Part shown: positions 1-7,899 of the stretch, one piece after another
Layout of the letters: each line of letters opens with the position of its first letter
Position numbering within the stretch: position 1 is the first letter of the stretch
Assembly: GCA_030040015.1 (NCBI GenBank)
Contig: JASHUM010000014.1
Coordinates: forward strand, 1-47,876
Source: Acidimicrobiales bacterium
GTDB taxonomy: Bacteria; Actinomycetota; Acidimicrobiia; Acidimicrobiales; UBA8190
Reading direction: 5' to 3'
DNA length: 47,876 nt
Program-made: the position numbers and the translations under genes
Notes under the pieces: model-generated
The model's input: only the letters and a program-made list of their open reading frames with translations
Told to the model about the DNA's origin: nothing
Database searches by the model: none

Positions 1-238
1 GACCCTCCAGCTCCCAGAAGACGAGCCGAGTGAAAGGAGGCTCGGTTCGCAGAGCGACTGCCGTCGATCCGGCGTACTCCGCGCCGGTGTCCGGCCGTGT
101 GTTGCTGACCTTTCCGGCGAAGAGGTCGAGGTAGATAGTGGCGCGAGCCTTCGTCGATGCCCGCGTAAAGCCAGCGAGGTACTTCCGCAGCACCTCGAGC
201 TTCGCTTCAGTCCACCATCCGCCCCACTCGTCGCTCAC
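1..238 (-). CDS. tcmP: Three-Cys-motif partner protein TcmP (partial, C-terminus outside the window)
   Basis: This is the first 79 codons of a gene that runs off the left edge. The translation begins MSDEWGGWWTEAKLEVL and contains YLDLFAGKVS, a later GST motif and LVFWELEG. The W-x(5)-KL opening followed by a (Y)xDxFAG motif is what I know from the TcmP family, which has a Rossmann, methyltransferase-like look. The GTG start overlaps the TGA stop of the DUF5131 gene in a GTGA (4 nt), so the two are probably translationally coupled. TcmP and three-Cys-motif (Gp37/Gp68) proteins are known neighbours, which supports both calls. Its biochemical role is not known to me. The identification rests on the N-terminal third only. 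Confidence 0.75.
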   Translation of the reverse strand, partial: MSDEWGGWWTEAKLEVLRKYLAGFTRASTKARATIYLDLFAGKVSNTRPDTGAEYAGSTAVALRTEPPFTRLVFWELEG

Positions 239-990
239 GACGCCGCCTTGGCGGCCACCTCCGGCATCTCGTCCCACGTTCGGCCGTCGAGGGTGCGACC
301 GCCAGCCTTGGGAGTGCGACCTCCCCATTGCTTGAAGAAGAACGCTATGCCTTCGTCAGCGCAGCGGTCCCGGAGATCGGCCACCCATTCCCGTTCGAGC
401 GGCCGGGCACCGGGCCCGCTCTCGCCGCCCGCGATCAACCAATGGATGTCGGAGAGGTCGAGTCCAGGCACGGGACCCAGCATGGGCTCGACCGACAAGA
501 ACCGGACTGCCGCCGGAACCGCACGGAGGTGGTTGGCCCGAAAGGCGTAGCGGTCCGACTCGATGCTCACACCCATCCATACGTTGGGCGGCCAAGGCAG
601 CTCGCTGGCGATCTTGGTCAGACGGCGGGAGCGCTTGGTGAGGACCTGGTAGGTGTGTCGGGGTGTAGAAGCCATCACCTCGAAGACCCTGAGGATGAAC
701 TCCGTCGGGACCTCGTCGTGGAAGAGGTCGGACATCGAGTTCACAAAGACGGTCCGCGGATTCGCCCAGCGCCTGGGCAGCTCCAGGGCGTCGGGGTGGA
801 GCGTGACCCCGAACCCTGGGCCCGACGTCCGTGCGTCTCCGTCGCGCTGGTACTTTGCTACCCCCATGGCCTTGAGACGCTTGGCGAGGGTCATGGCGTA
901 GCAGTGGTCGCAGCCCGGCGAGGTGCGATCACAGCCCGTCGTCGGGTTCCAGGTCGCCTCGGTCCACTCGATGCTGCTGCGGTCCCCCAT
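235..990 (-). CDS. DUF5131 family protein (phage Gp37/Gp68-like, three-Cys motif)
   Basis: A 251-residue protein whose N-terminus, MGDRSSIEWTEATWNPTTGC, followed by a Cys-rich stretch ending in CDHCYA, is diagnostic of the phage Gp37/Gp68 (DUF5131) family. Three cysteines spaced C-x6-C-x2-C sit near residues 19-29 and recall a radical-SAM cluster loop. Conserved-looking blocks VFVNSMSDLFHDEVP, VLTKR, NVWMGVSIE, FLSVEPMLGP and WLIAGGESGPGARP follow. I chose the ATG at 990 because the family starts there and GGTGGGG lies just upstream; an in-frame ATG 57 nt further up adds an unrelated tail. It overlaps tcmP downstream. The family is common on phages and integrated elements. The substrate is unknown, and the radical-SAM link is an inference from the cysteine pattern. 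Confidence 0.9.
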   Translation of the reverse strand: MGDRSSIEWTEATWNPTTGCDRTSPGCDHCYAMTLAKRLKAMGVAKYQRDGDARTSGPGFGVTLHPDALELPRRWANPRTVFVNSMSDLFHDEVPTEFILRVFEVMASTPRHTYQVLTKRSRRLTKIASELPWPPNVWMGVSIESDRYAFRANHLRAVPAAVRFLSVEPMLGPVPGLDLSDIHWLIAGGESGPGARPLEREWVADLRDRCADEGIAFFFKQWGGRTPKAGGRTLDGRTWDEMPEVAAKAAS

Positions 991-1258
991 CACCCCACCA
1001 GCCCCATCTGCAACATCGTCGCACACCGTACCGACACGGTGCGACACGCCGGGACCCTAGGTCAGGCCAGCGGCTCAAAGAACGACTGGAGCAATCGTGA
1101 GCGGCCCTCGCCATCCGGATTCGGAGCAACAACCGGAGCAACAACTCCCTGCGAATCTCCGGGAGCGGCGGGTAAGACCGGTAGAGCGTGGGAACAAAGG
1201 TGCAGGTCACGGCGTACGTTGGTGAATACCGACGAGCCGTGAAAAGGATCCGATCACC
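991..1258. other. Non-coding junction segment of the putative integrated element
   Basis: Between the DUF5131 start and the tRNA remnant I see no convincing gene. Open frames here have no start signal or family resemblance. The stretch looks less GC-rich than the chromosome to its right. It carries a short tandem repeat (1122-1145) and directly abuts the broken tRNA, so it would be the terminal, attachment-site side of the element. Confidence 0.5.
1122..1145. repeat. Two tandem copies of CGGAGCAACAAC
   Basis: A perfect 12-bp direct repeat, copy 1 at 1122-1133 and copy 2 at 1134-1145, about 115-135 bp from the broken tRNA. Short direct repeats at this distance from an attachment core could be integrase arm sites, but no integrase is visible, so this is only a suggestion. 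Confidence 0.6.
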
Positions 1259-1297
1259 TTTCGAGACCGTCCGATTCGTCCGCTCTCGCACTCCTCC
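1259..1297 (-). pseudogene. 5' half of tRNA-Ser(CGA), broken at the anticodon loop
   Basis: On the minus strand the first 18 bases match the intact tRNA-Ser(GGA) at 3771-3855 exactly (acceptor GGAGGAG through the D arm). The D-loop segment CGAATCGG is also shared. The anticodon arm reads ACGGT then the loop CTCGAAA, giving anticodon CGA. A tRNA would continue ACCGT, but the sequence changes to GGTGATCG, and no extra arm, T arm or CTCCTCC acceptor strand follows. The break lies at the 3' end of the anticodon loop, a classic crossover site for tyrosine integrases. The intact half lies on the tadA side, and the element side carries DUF5131/TcmP. Confidence 0.8.
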
Positions 1298-1339
1298 GGA
1301 CCCCGAGAGGCTATCCGCTGACCTGCGTGGCCCCGGGCC

Positions 1340-1846
1340 TCAATCAGCCGGCTGGCTCGAACGGCGAGCGGCGAAGAACCGGGTGAGGAGGTCGGCTGAC
1401 TCCTCGGCCAGGACGCCCGCAGTGATGGGGAGCTCGTGGTTGAGTCGTGGATCGGCGCACAGCTGGTAGAGCGAGCCGCAGGCGCCGGCCTTGGGGTCGG
1501 CGGCGCCGAAGACGAGCCGGCCCACCCGGGAGGCGACGAGCGCCCCGGCGCACATCGGGCAGGGCTCGAGCGTCACCACCACCGTTGTGTCCTCGAGGCG
1601 CCAGGTCCCGGCCCGGGCCGCGGCGTCCCGAAGGGCCAGGATCTCGGCGTGGGCGGTGGGGTCGCCCCTCAGCTCGCGCTCGTTGTGCCGTGCCGCCACG
1701 ACGGCCCCACCCGACACGACCACGGCGCCCACAGGCACGTCGTCGTGCGCTGCGGCACGATCCGCTTCCGCCAGGGCCAGGCGCATCAGGCCCTCGTCGT
1801 CGGCGGGCAACGCCGGGGTCCGGCCCTCGGCGGCGGTGCTGACCAT
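1340..1846 (-). CDS. tadA: tRNA-specific adenosine deaminase TadA
   Basis: A 168-residue cytidine/deoxycytidylate-deaminase-fold protein of the expected TadA size. It converts adenosine 34 of tRNA-Arg(ACG) to inosine in the cytoplasm. The zinc site is complete: HAE at residues 66-68 (His ligand and catalytic Glu) and PCPMC at 95-99 with both Cys ligands. The segment ADPKAGACGSLYQL and the tail NHELPITAGVLAEES are typical of TadA rather than of free cytosine deaminases. It stands alone, facing away from the unknown gene at 1883, with only about 36 bp between the two starts. Its 3' end is 42 bp from the tRNA-Ser remnant, so this gene marks the chromosomal side of the junction. Confidence 0.93.
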   Translation of the reverse strand: MVSTAAEGRTPALPADDEGLMRLALAEADRAAAHDDVPVGAVVVSGGAVVAARHNERELRGDPTAHAEILALRDAAARAGTWRLEDTTVVVTLEPCPMCAGALVASRVGRLVFGAADPKAGACGSLYQLCADPRLNHELPITAGVLAEESADLLTRFFAARRSSQPAD

Positions 1847-1882
1847 CGGGCCAACCTAGGCCGTCGCTAGTGTTACCGCCCG

Positions 1883-2758
1883 ATGCGGAGCACCCGGCAG
1901 AGAGTGGCCCGCGCCCTTGTCGTCGTGGTGGTGGCGGGCGTCGTCTACGCCTTTCTCATCCCCCAGACGCGGGTGGACCGCCAGCTCCTCGGACGGCTGG
2001 TGATCACCCGTACCGCCACGCCCGGGGTCCCTCGCGTCGCCCAGGTATCGGTGTCGGTCCAACCGTCCGAGAGCACCTTCGCCACCACCCGCCAGGCGGC
2101 GAAGTCCGATCCCCATGCCAGCGGCATCTACGGCCGGGAGTGGTACGTCGCCTCCGACGCTCCTCCGGAATCGGGTTTGGTCATCCAGCTCCTGCCGACC
2201 GCCGCCCAGGCCGCTCGCGTGGCGCAAGGCGACAGAAAGGAGCTCAAGACCGCTCCCAGTCTGGAGGACGAGGCGGCCAAGTCCCCGTCGCTCTTCTCGG
2301 TGCCCGGCGTGGCCGGGGCCGGGGGCGCCGCCTTCGTGCTCGTGGACACCACCACCTCGTCCCAGCCCCCCGTGGGCAGCGCCTACAAGCTCGAGGTCCA
2401 GGTCGGCCGGGTGGTGGTGAGCGAGCTCATGGTGACCACGAGCGCCACCCGGGACCTGACACCCATCCGTACCGATGCGCGTCGCGAAGTCGCCCTGCTC
2501 GAACGGGTGCTCCCCCCGTTCTCCTTCGCCCACACGTCGCTGGCGCTCCTCCCGTCGCTCGCGTTCCTGGGGATCACGGTCGTTGCTGTCGCAGGTGTGG
2601 TCGTGGTCCCCGAATGGTTCGTGTCGTGGCGGTCGTGGCGCCGGCGCCGGCGCCATGACCGCGACGAGCGGCGATCTCGTGAGCAGTACCTGGCCAGGGG
2701 CAGACGCACCGTGCGGAGGCAGCGCGCCCCCGCCTGGTCGCAGCCCCGCCGTCGCTGA
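1883..2758 (+). CDS. Hypothetical two-TM membrane protein
   Basis: A 291-residue protein that I do not recognise. A short basic N-terminus precedes a hydrophobic helix at about residues 9-27 (ALVVVVVAGVVYAFLIP). A soluble central region of about 190 residues follows, rich in Val, Thr and Ala. A second membrane span at about 218-245 leads into WRSWRRRRRHDRDERR. The positive-inside rule places both ends in the cytoplasm and the middle outside. Start ATG 1883 is the first in frame and is divergent from tadA. No catalytic motif or lipobox is visible. It could be a surface sensor or assembly protein, but nothing in the sequence proves this. Confidence 0.75.
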   Translation: MRSTRQRVARALVVVVVAGVVYAFLIPQTRVDRQLLGRLVITRTATPGVPRVAQVSVSVQPSESTFATTRQAAKSDPHASGIYGREWYVASDAPPESGLVIQLLPTAAQAARVAQGDRKELKTAPSLEDEAAKSPSLFSVPGVAGAGGAAFVLVDTTTSSQPPVGSAYKLEVQVGRVVVSELMVTTSATRDLTPIRTDARREVALLERVLPPFSFAHTSLALLPSLAFLGITVVAVAGVVVVPEWFVSWRSWRRRRRHDRDERRSREQYLARGRRTVRRQRAPAWSQPRRR

Positions 2759-2766
2759 CCAGTCGT

Positions 2767-3153
2767 CTACTGCACGACGATCAGGGCGTTCCCCTCCGGG
2801 TCACGTAGCCAGAACATCGGCGGGACGGGACCCCCTAGGCGGGTGACGCTTTCGTCCACGTCGACTCCCGCCCCCTTGAGACGGGCGTGGTACCCGTCGA
2901 TGTCGTCGGTCTGCAAGCTGATCCCGGTTTGGCGGTTCCCCGTCGACCCGTTCTCGGGCGGTGGTGCCAGCGCGATCGTCGTCGACTCCTCTCCTATCCC
3001 GACCTCCACCCAGCGGTATCGGTCGCCGAACGGAACGTCGATCCGCTTGGTGAAGCCCAACCTGTCGACGTAAAAGTCCACCTGCTGGTCCTGGTCAGCG
3101 ACCGGGATGATGACGGTGGCGATCTTGTTCAGTGTGGACTTCGTGGTGGACAT
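2767..3153 (-). CDS. VOC-fold (glyoxalase/bleomycin-resistance-like) protein
   Basis: A 128-residue single-module vicinal-oxygen-chelate protein beginning MSTTKSTLNKIATVIIPVAD. It has the usual beta-alpha-beta pattern: VIIPVADQDQQVDFYVDRLGF at the start, then ISLQTDDIDGYHARLKGAGV, then FWLRDPEGNALIVVQ. The start is set at 3153 because AGGAGGAG lies 6-8 nt upstream and the family begins here; the longer open frame adds 20 unrelated residues. Proteins of this shape are commonly small-molecule-binding or lyase enzymes, often annotated as glyoxalases. The first strand lacks an obvious His metal ligand, so a glyoxalase I activity should not be assumed. It is tail-to-tail with the unknown gene at 1883. 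Confidence 0.85.
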   Translation of the reverse strand: MSTTKSTLNKIATVIIPVADQDQQVDFYVDRLGFTKRIDVPFGDRYRWVEVGIGEESTTIALAPPPENGSTGNRQTGISLQTDDIDGYHARLKGAGVDVDESVTRLGGPVPPMFWLRDPEGNALIVVQ

Positions 3154-3275
3154 CGCTCCTCCTGGTGATCCTGGGCGGACATCGTTGAGACGAAAACCGG
3201 GCCAGGATCTCATCGGTTGAGGGCCGAAAGTCGCCCAGTCGCATGGGTCTACGATGACCTCCAGGAAGGTGCCGG

Positions 3276-3728
3276 ATGGCTGATCTCACACCCCCCGAAG
3301 AGAGAATCGTCCTGGCCCACTTCATCGTGTCGGACGACGTCGAGCGCTCCGTCCACTTCTATACCGAAGTGCTCGGCGGCAGGGTGGTCTTCTCACCGGA
3401 GCCGACCTACGTCGAGCTCGCAAACAGCTGGATCATCATCAACGTCGGCGGAGGTCCGACCGACGACAAGCCCTCGGTGACCCTGGAGACGCCCCGTGAC
3501 CCCGACCGGGTGAGCAGCTTTCTCAACATTCGAGTCGCAGACATCCACGCCGTGTACGCCGAGTGGAGCGCAAGGGGAGCGCAATTCCTGACGCCGCCGA
3601 AACAGCACCAGTACGAGATCCGTTGCTACATCCGCGATCCCGATGGTCATCTGATCGAGGTCGGACAGACGACCGACCCGACGGGTGACTGGATACCCGG
3701 TCACTGGCCGTCTCGGGAATCCGGGTGA
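3276..3728 (+). CDS. VOC-fold protein, second copy
   Basis: A 150-residue VOC-module protein. LAHFIVSDDVERSVHFYTEVLG forms the first beta-alpha-beta unit, FLNIRVADIHAVYAEWSARGA the second, and CYIRDPDGHLIEVGQTT supplies the typical closing strand with the Glu ligand. A His (residue about 14) sits in the first strand, so a metal site is more plausible here than in the neighbour at 2767. GTGCCGG followed by ATG at 3276 fits the family start. It is divergent from the other VOC gene, about 120 bp apart, but the two are not close duplicates by eye. Substrate unknown. Confidence 0.85.
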   Translation: MADLTPPEERIVLAHFIVSDDVERSVHFYTEVLGGRVVFSPEPTYVELANSWIIINVGGGPTDDKPSVTLETPRDPDRVSSFLNIRVADIHAVYAEWSARGAQFLTPPKQHQYEIRCYIRDPDGHLIEVGQTTDPTGDWIPGHWPSRESG

Positions 3729-3770
3729 ACTGACCCTCGGTGTCATTGAGACGGCGGCGGTCTTCGTGAG

Positions 3771-3855
3771 CGGAGGAGGTGGGATTTGAACCCACGGACC
3801 CGTGAAGGTCACACGATTTCCAATCGTGCCGATTCGGCCGCTCTCGCACTCCTCC
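3771..3855 (-). tRNA. tRNA-Ser(GGA)
   Basis: An intact class II tRNA of 85 nt on the minus strand. Acceptor strands GGAGGAG and CTCCTCC pair, with discriminator G. The anticodon arm is CACGA-TTGGAAA-TCGTG with anticodon GGA. A long extra arm (GACC...GGTC) and the T arm GTGGG-TTCAAAT-CCCAC follow. CCA is not encoded. It reads UCC/UCU codons. It is the intact model against which the broken tRNA-Ser(CGA) at 1259-1297 can be aligned. Confidence 0.96.
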
Positions 3856-3927
3856 GGAGCCGCCGGCGGTCGAGGCCGAGGGCGGCGGCAGCGAGGCTAT
3901 CGTCTCGTCCCGAGGCCCCCGGGGTGC

Positions 3928-4063
3928 GGCCCGGTGCTCCGTGCGGCGGCCGGGTCCTGCGCAACGGTCGCCCGTGAACCGAGTCAGGGCCGGAAGGCAG
4001 CAGCTCTCAGCGGGTCAGGCCGTGTGCCGTAGCCAACCTGGCCGTCGCACCGACCACCGGGCC
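3928..4063 (+). ncRNA. ffs: Signal recognition particle RNA (small bacterial type)
   Basis: The conserved domain IV hairpin is present at about 3983-4004: GTCAGG, the GGAA tetraloop at 3992-3995 and GCAGCAGC on the 3' side, where Ffh binds. The outer arms pair over a long distance: GGCCCGGTG at 3928-3936 with CACCGGGCC at 4055-4063, and CGGCCGGGT with ACCTGGCCG further in. The result is one long rod as expected. The ends are set by this pairing and may be off by a few bases. It lies directly upstream of dnaX in the same direction, a common actinobacterial order. Confidence 0.88.
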
Positions 4064-4120
4064 CGCCACGGGCGATGTCCAAGAGCCCGGGTGCACGAGG
4101 CTCGCCGGTAGTCTTCGGCG

Positions 4121-5961
4121 GTGCCCGACGCCGAGAGACACGAGAGCGAGTTTCAAAGCCTCTACCGGCGTTTCCGGCCTCAGCGCTTCGACGAGGTTCT
4201 CGGTCAGGACCACGTGAGCCTGGCGCTTCGCAACGCCGTTCGTCAGGACAAGGTCGCCCACGCCTATCTGTTCAGCGGACCGCGGGGGACGGGCAAGACC
4301 TCGACGGCGCGCATCCTGGCCAAGGCGCTCAACTGCGCCGCGCCGGAGGACGGCGAGCCGTGCGGCAAGTGCGACTCCTGCATCGAGATCGCCCGGGGCA
4401 CGTCGCTCGACGTGCACGAGCTCGACGCTGCCTCCAACAACGGCGTCGACGCCATGCGCGACCTCGTCGCCCGGGCCGCCCTGGGCACGCCGGGGCGCTC
4501 CAAGGTGTACATCGTGGACGAGGTCCACATGCTCTCTCCGGCTGCCTCCAACGCCCTGCTCAAGACCTTGGAGGAGCCCCCCGCCCACGTGGTCTTCGTC
4601 CTGGCCACCACCGATGCCCAGAAGGTCCTGCCCACGGTTCGCAGCCGGACCCAGCACTACGAGTTCCGGCTCCTCGGGCCCGACACCTTGGAGTCCCTGG
4701 TCCGCGGCGTGCGCAGCGCGGCGGGGCTCGCCCTCGGAGACGACGCCGTGGCCGCTGCGGTCCGCAAGGGCCGGGGATCGGCGCGTGACGCCTTGTCCGC
4801 GTTGGACCAGCTGGCTGCCGCCGGGGTGGTCGACGACGACGTACCCGTCCTGGCCGAGCTGGGCCAGGCGCTGGCCGAGCGCGACGCCGCCCGGGCCCTG
4901 GTGGCGGTGTCCCAGGCAGTCGCGGCGGGGCGCGACGTCCACACCTTGAGCGTGGCCCTGGTGGAGCAGCTCCGTCAGGGCTTTCTGTCCACGGTCGCTC
5001 CCGAGTTGGTGGCCCTGGCCGAGGACGAGCGCGCCCCGGTGGCGGACATGGCCCGGAGAATGGGGCTACCGGCCGTGGTGCGGGCCATGGAGACGCTCGG
5101 TCGAGCCGAGATCGACATGCGCGACGCGCCTGATCCGCGCGTGACGCTCGAAGCCGCCCTCGTCCGCCTGGCCCATCCCGAGGCCGACGACTCGAACGCG
5201 GCGTTGCTCGAGCGCATCGACCGGCTCGAGCGCGCCCTGACCGGGGGAGCGCCACCGCCGGCCGCTCCCGACGTCACCGCCGAGTCCTTCGAACCACGGT
5301 CGACGTCGGCCGACCCGCGGCCGGCCTCGTCGGGGCCGGAGCTCGCCCGCCAGAGTTTGGGTGCCTTGCGCCGCCAGGCCCGGCAGCGGTCGGAGGATCC
5401 GGACCCCGGCCGGGAGGGCGAAGGGCGAGGAGCGCCCGAGCCACCCCGGGCGGCCTCGTCCGCCACGGTGGCTGCTCCCGTCCCGGCGCCAGCGGCTGAG
5501 GGCAAGTCGACGACGACGGCGACCATGCCCTCGCGCGACGAACTGGTCCAGGCCTGGGGGGACGGTCTGCTCACCGAGCTCTCCAACCGGGCCCGGGCCC
5601 GATTTCGAGTGGGGCGCTTCCTGGCCGTCGAGGACGGTGCCGCCGTCTTCGCCCTGCCCAACGACACCCACCGCTCCTACTGCGAGGAGGTCCGTCTCGA
5701 AGTGGAGCAGCTGCTCGGTACTCGGTTCGGGACGTCGGTCCCGCTGCGCCTCGTCGTGGACGAGGAGGCGCCGGCGGCGGCGTCGACCGGGCGCCGGGCA
5801 CCTGCCCCGTCGTCGCCGGCCGAGCCGGAGGTGGAGTTGAGCGACGACGACCAGGCCTTGCTCGACCCGGTCGTCCTGGCCGCCGAGACCGAGCCGGCCG
5901 GGGCCGGGCTCTCCCCCGAACAGCGACTGAAGCAGGTGTTCCCGGGCGCTGAGGAGGTGTG

Positions 5962-5962
<1 letters not shown>
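4121..5962 (+). CDS. dnaX: DNA polymerase III subunits gamma/tau
   Basis: A 613-residue clamp-loader ATPase of the replisome. Residues 12-50 ([20 protein letters not shown]) are the DnaX opening. Walker A is GPRGTGKTS at 53-61. Four zinc cysteines lie at 72, 81, 84 and 87. Walker B is VDEVHML, and [20 protein letters not shown] is the sensor/SRC region. After about residue 370 comes a Pro/Ala/Glu-rich linker and a C-terminal tau-like domain ([12 protein letters not shown] onward) that would contact the polymerase. The start is GTG 4121. I saw no A-rich slippery site for a gamma frameshift. Its stop overlaps the recR start (TGATG). The usual ybaB/ebfC gene is not between them. Confidence 0.95.
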
Positions 5963-6564
<602 letters not shown>

Positions 6565-6581
6565 GACAGCGGAAGCGCCGA

Positions 6582-6625
6582 CCCGGCACCGACGCGTTCG
6601 GGGGGCGTGCCGCGCCGGTGCCGGG
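6582..6625 (+). terminator. Hairpin after recR
   Basis: CCCGGCACCG (6582-6591) pairs perfectly with CGGTGCCGGG (6616-6625). After one mismatch a further CGCG/CGCG extends the stem to about 15 rungs around a 14-nt loop. It starts 18 nt after the recR stop. There is no T run, which is common in high-GC actinobacteria, so it is a likely terminator for ffs-dnaX-recR but unproven. Confidence 0.55.
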
Positions 6626-6864
6626 CCAGGCGATCTACGCGGTGGCTGGCGTCCCTGCGGCCCCCATGTCCACTCCCCCCGCCCCGCCTTCGAGCTCAGG
6701 CAGCCTCGGCCGGCCGCCTCCTGTGAGGGAAACGGGGCCGAATCGGCCACCTTGCGCCGCCACGTGGACGGTACCCGATTGTGCGACTCCGTTGTCGGGC
6801 GCCGTCACCGCCCGCACCTGCACGACCACATCGCGTCAGCGAAAGCCCACTTCGGTGTGATCAC
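6626..6864. other. Intergenic stretch with no gene seen
   Basis: Between the recR hairpin and the end of the convergent gene at 6865 I see no start signal, family motif, RNA or repeat. Frames that cross it are not supported. Confidence 0.5.
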
Positions 6865-7899
6865 TCAACACCAGAGCTCGGGTTGTGCCCGCGCCCCGTC
6901 GATGGGGAAGTAACCGGGCAGCCGGTCGCTCGGCGTGTCGACGTACACCTTCGCCTCTGGTGGTTGGGCGAAACGGCCGTGGCTCCAGCGCACCTCGACG
7001 TGTCCGCGCACCTCCCCGGCGTCACCGCTGCGGCGGTGGCGGAAGCGGATGGTCCAGTCGACTTGCGGCTGGCCGGCTTCGGCGGGGCGGATCTCGACAC
7101 CGAGCAACGCGAACGCCTGTCGCCAGTCCCAGGGGCTGGCGACCCGCAGCCGTAGCGGCCGTCGTGGATCGACACCGAGCACGAAGTAGGGCGCGTTGCC
7201 GATGCGCAGCAAGCGCCACGCCAGGCGCTCCCGGGCCTGCATGCTCGATGCGTTCGTGGCCCAGCGCTCGGCCGAGACGATGCTCACCTGTCGGCACAGC
7301 GCGGCGTAGGCGGCTCGGGCTTCGGGTGGATAGGTCCGTCCGGGAAGCGCCCGGCGCAAGCGCTGACGCTCCGTCGCCGTCATCTCGGCCGGAGCGTCGG
7401 GCAGGTCGTCGAGCCCGGTGGCGGCGCGACACGCCAGGTACAGGGCCCGGTACTGCGCTGGAGCCACCTCTTCGTACCAGTCGCCCGCCCCCCAGTCCCC
7501 GGTGGTGGCGAGCAGCCCGTCGAACAGGCGCGCCGGCGACGGGTTGGCGATCGTACGCGACAGGTACTTGCAGCTCACCAGGTAGACGTGGTCGACGCGG
7601 AGGTCCACGGGTGCCACTTCGTCACCGGGTGGACGCCGTCCACCCGTCCACTCGATGAGCAACGGCTTGCGTCCCCGCAGGGCGTCGGGGGCGTGGAGGA
7701 ACACCGTGCCGTTGGCGAAGGCAGTGGCGAACTCGTCGGGGAAGCGACCGCCCCTGTGCAGCTCGGTCAGGCGTTCCCAGTCCGCCGCGTCCAGCGCCAA
7801 CTCGTCGGGACGCGCCGCCAGTGCTGCCCCCGGGGTGTCGAAACCGAGCATGCCGAGCGCCGTGCCGAGCTCGGTGACGATGGTGCGGTCATCGGGCAC
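6865..7899 (-). CDS. Unknown protein paired with DNA methyltransferase; possible restriction endonuclease
   Basis: A 344-residue protein that I do not recognise as a named family. It begins GTG at 7899, inside the last codons of the upstream methyltransferase gene (11-nt overlap), so the two are almost certainly one transcript. Around residues 83-111 it has LIEWTGG, then DLRVDHVYLVSCKYLS. An acidic residue on one strand and D103...S109-C-K111 on the next resemble a variant PD-(D/E)xK core. The C-terminal third is beta-rich (VDWTIRFRHRR, GHVEVRWSHGRF, EAKVYVDT). Position next to a methyltransferase makes a cognate restriction enzyme the first hypothesis. The nuclease motif is weak and could be coincidence; a non-catalytic accessory role is possible. 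Confidence 0.75.
   Translation of the reverse strand: MPDDRTIVTELGTALGMLGFDTPGAALAARPDELALDAADWERLTELHRGGRFPDEFATAFANGTVFLHAPDALRGRKPLLIEWTGGRRPPGDEVAPVDLRVDHVYLVSCKYLSRTIANPSPARLFDGLLATTGDWGAGDWYEEVAPAQYRALYLACRAATGLDDLPDAPAEMTATERQRLRRALPGRTYPPEARAAYAALCRQVSIVSAERWATNASSMQARERLAWRLLRIGNAPYFVLGVDPRRPLRLRVASPWDWRQAFALLGVEIRPAEAGQPQVDWTIRFRHRRSGDAGEVRGHVEVRWSHGRFAQPPEAKVYVDTPSDRLPGYFPIDGARAQPELWC

Noticed and set aside
1259-1297. Intact tRNA-Ser(CGA) with an intron or odd arms
   Set aside because: No 3' anticodon strand, T arm or acceptor strand is found within about 150 nt downstream, so a broken gene is the simpler reading.
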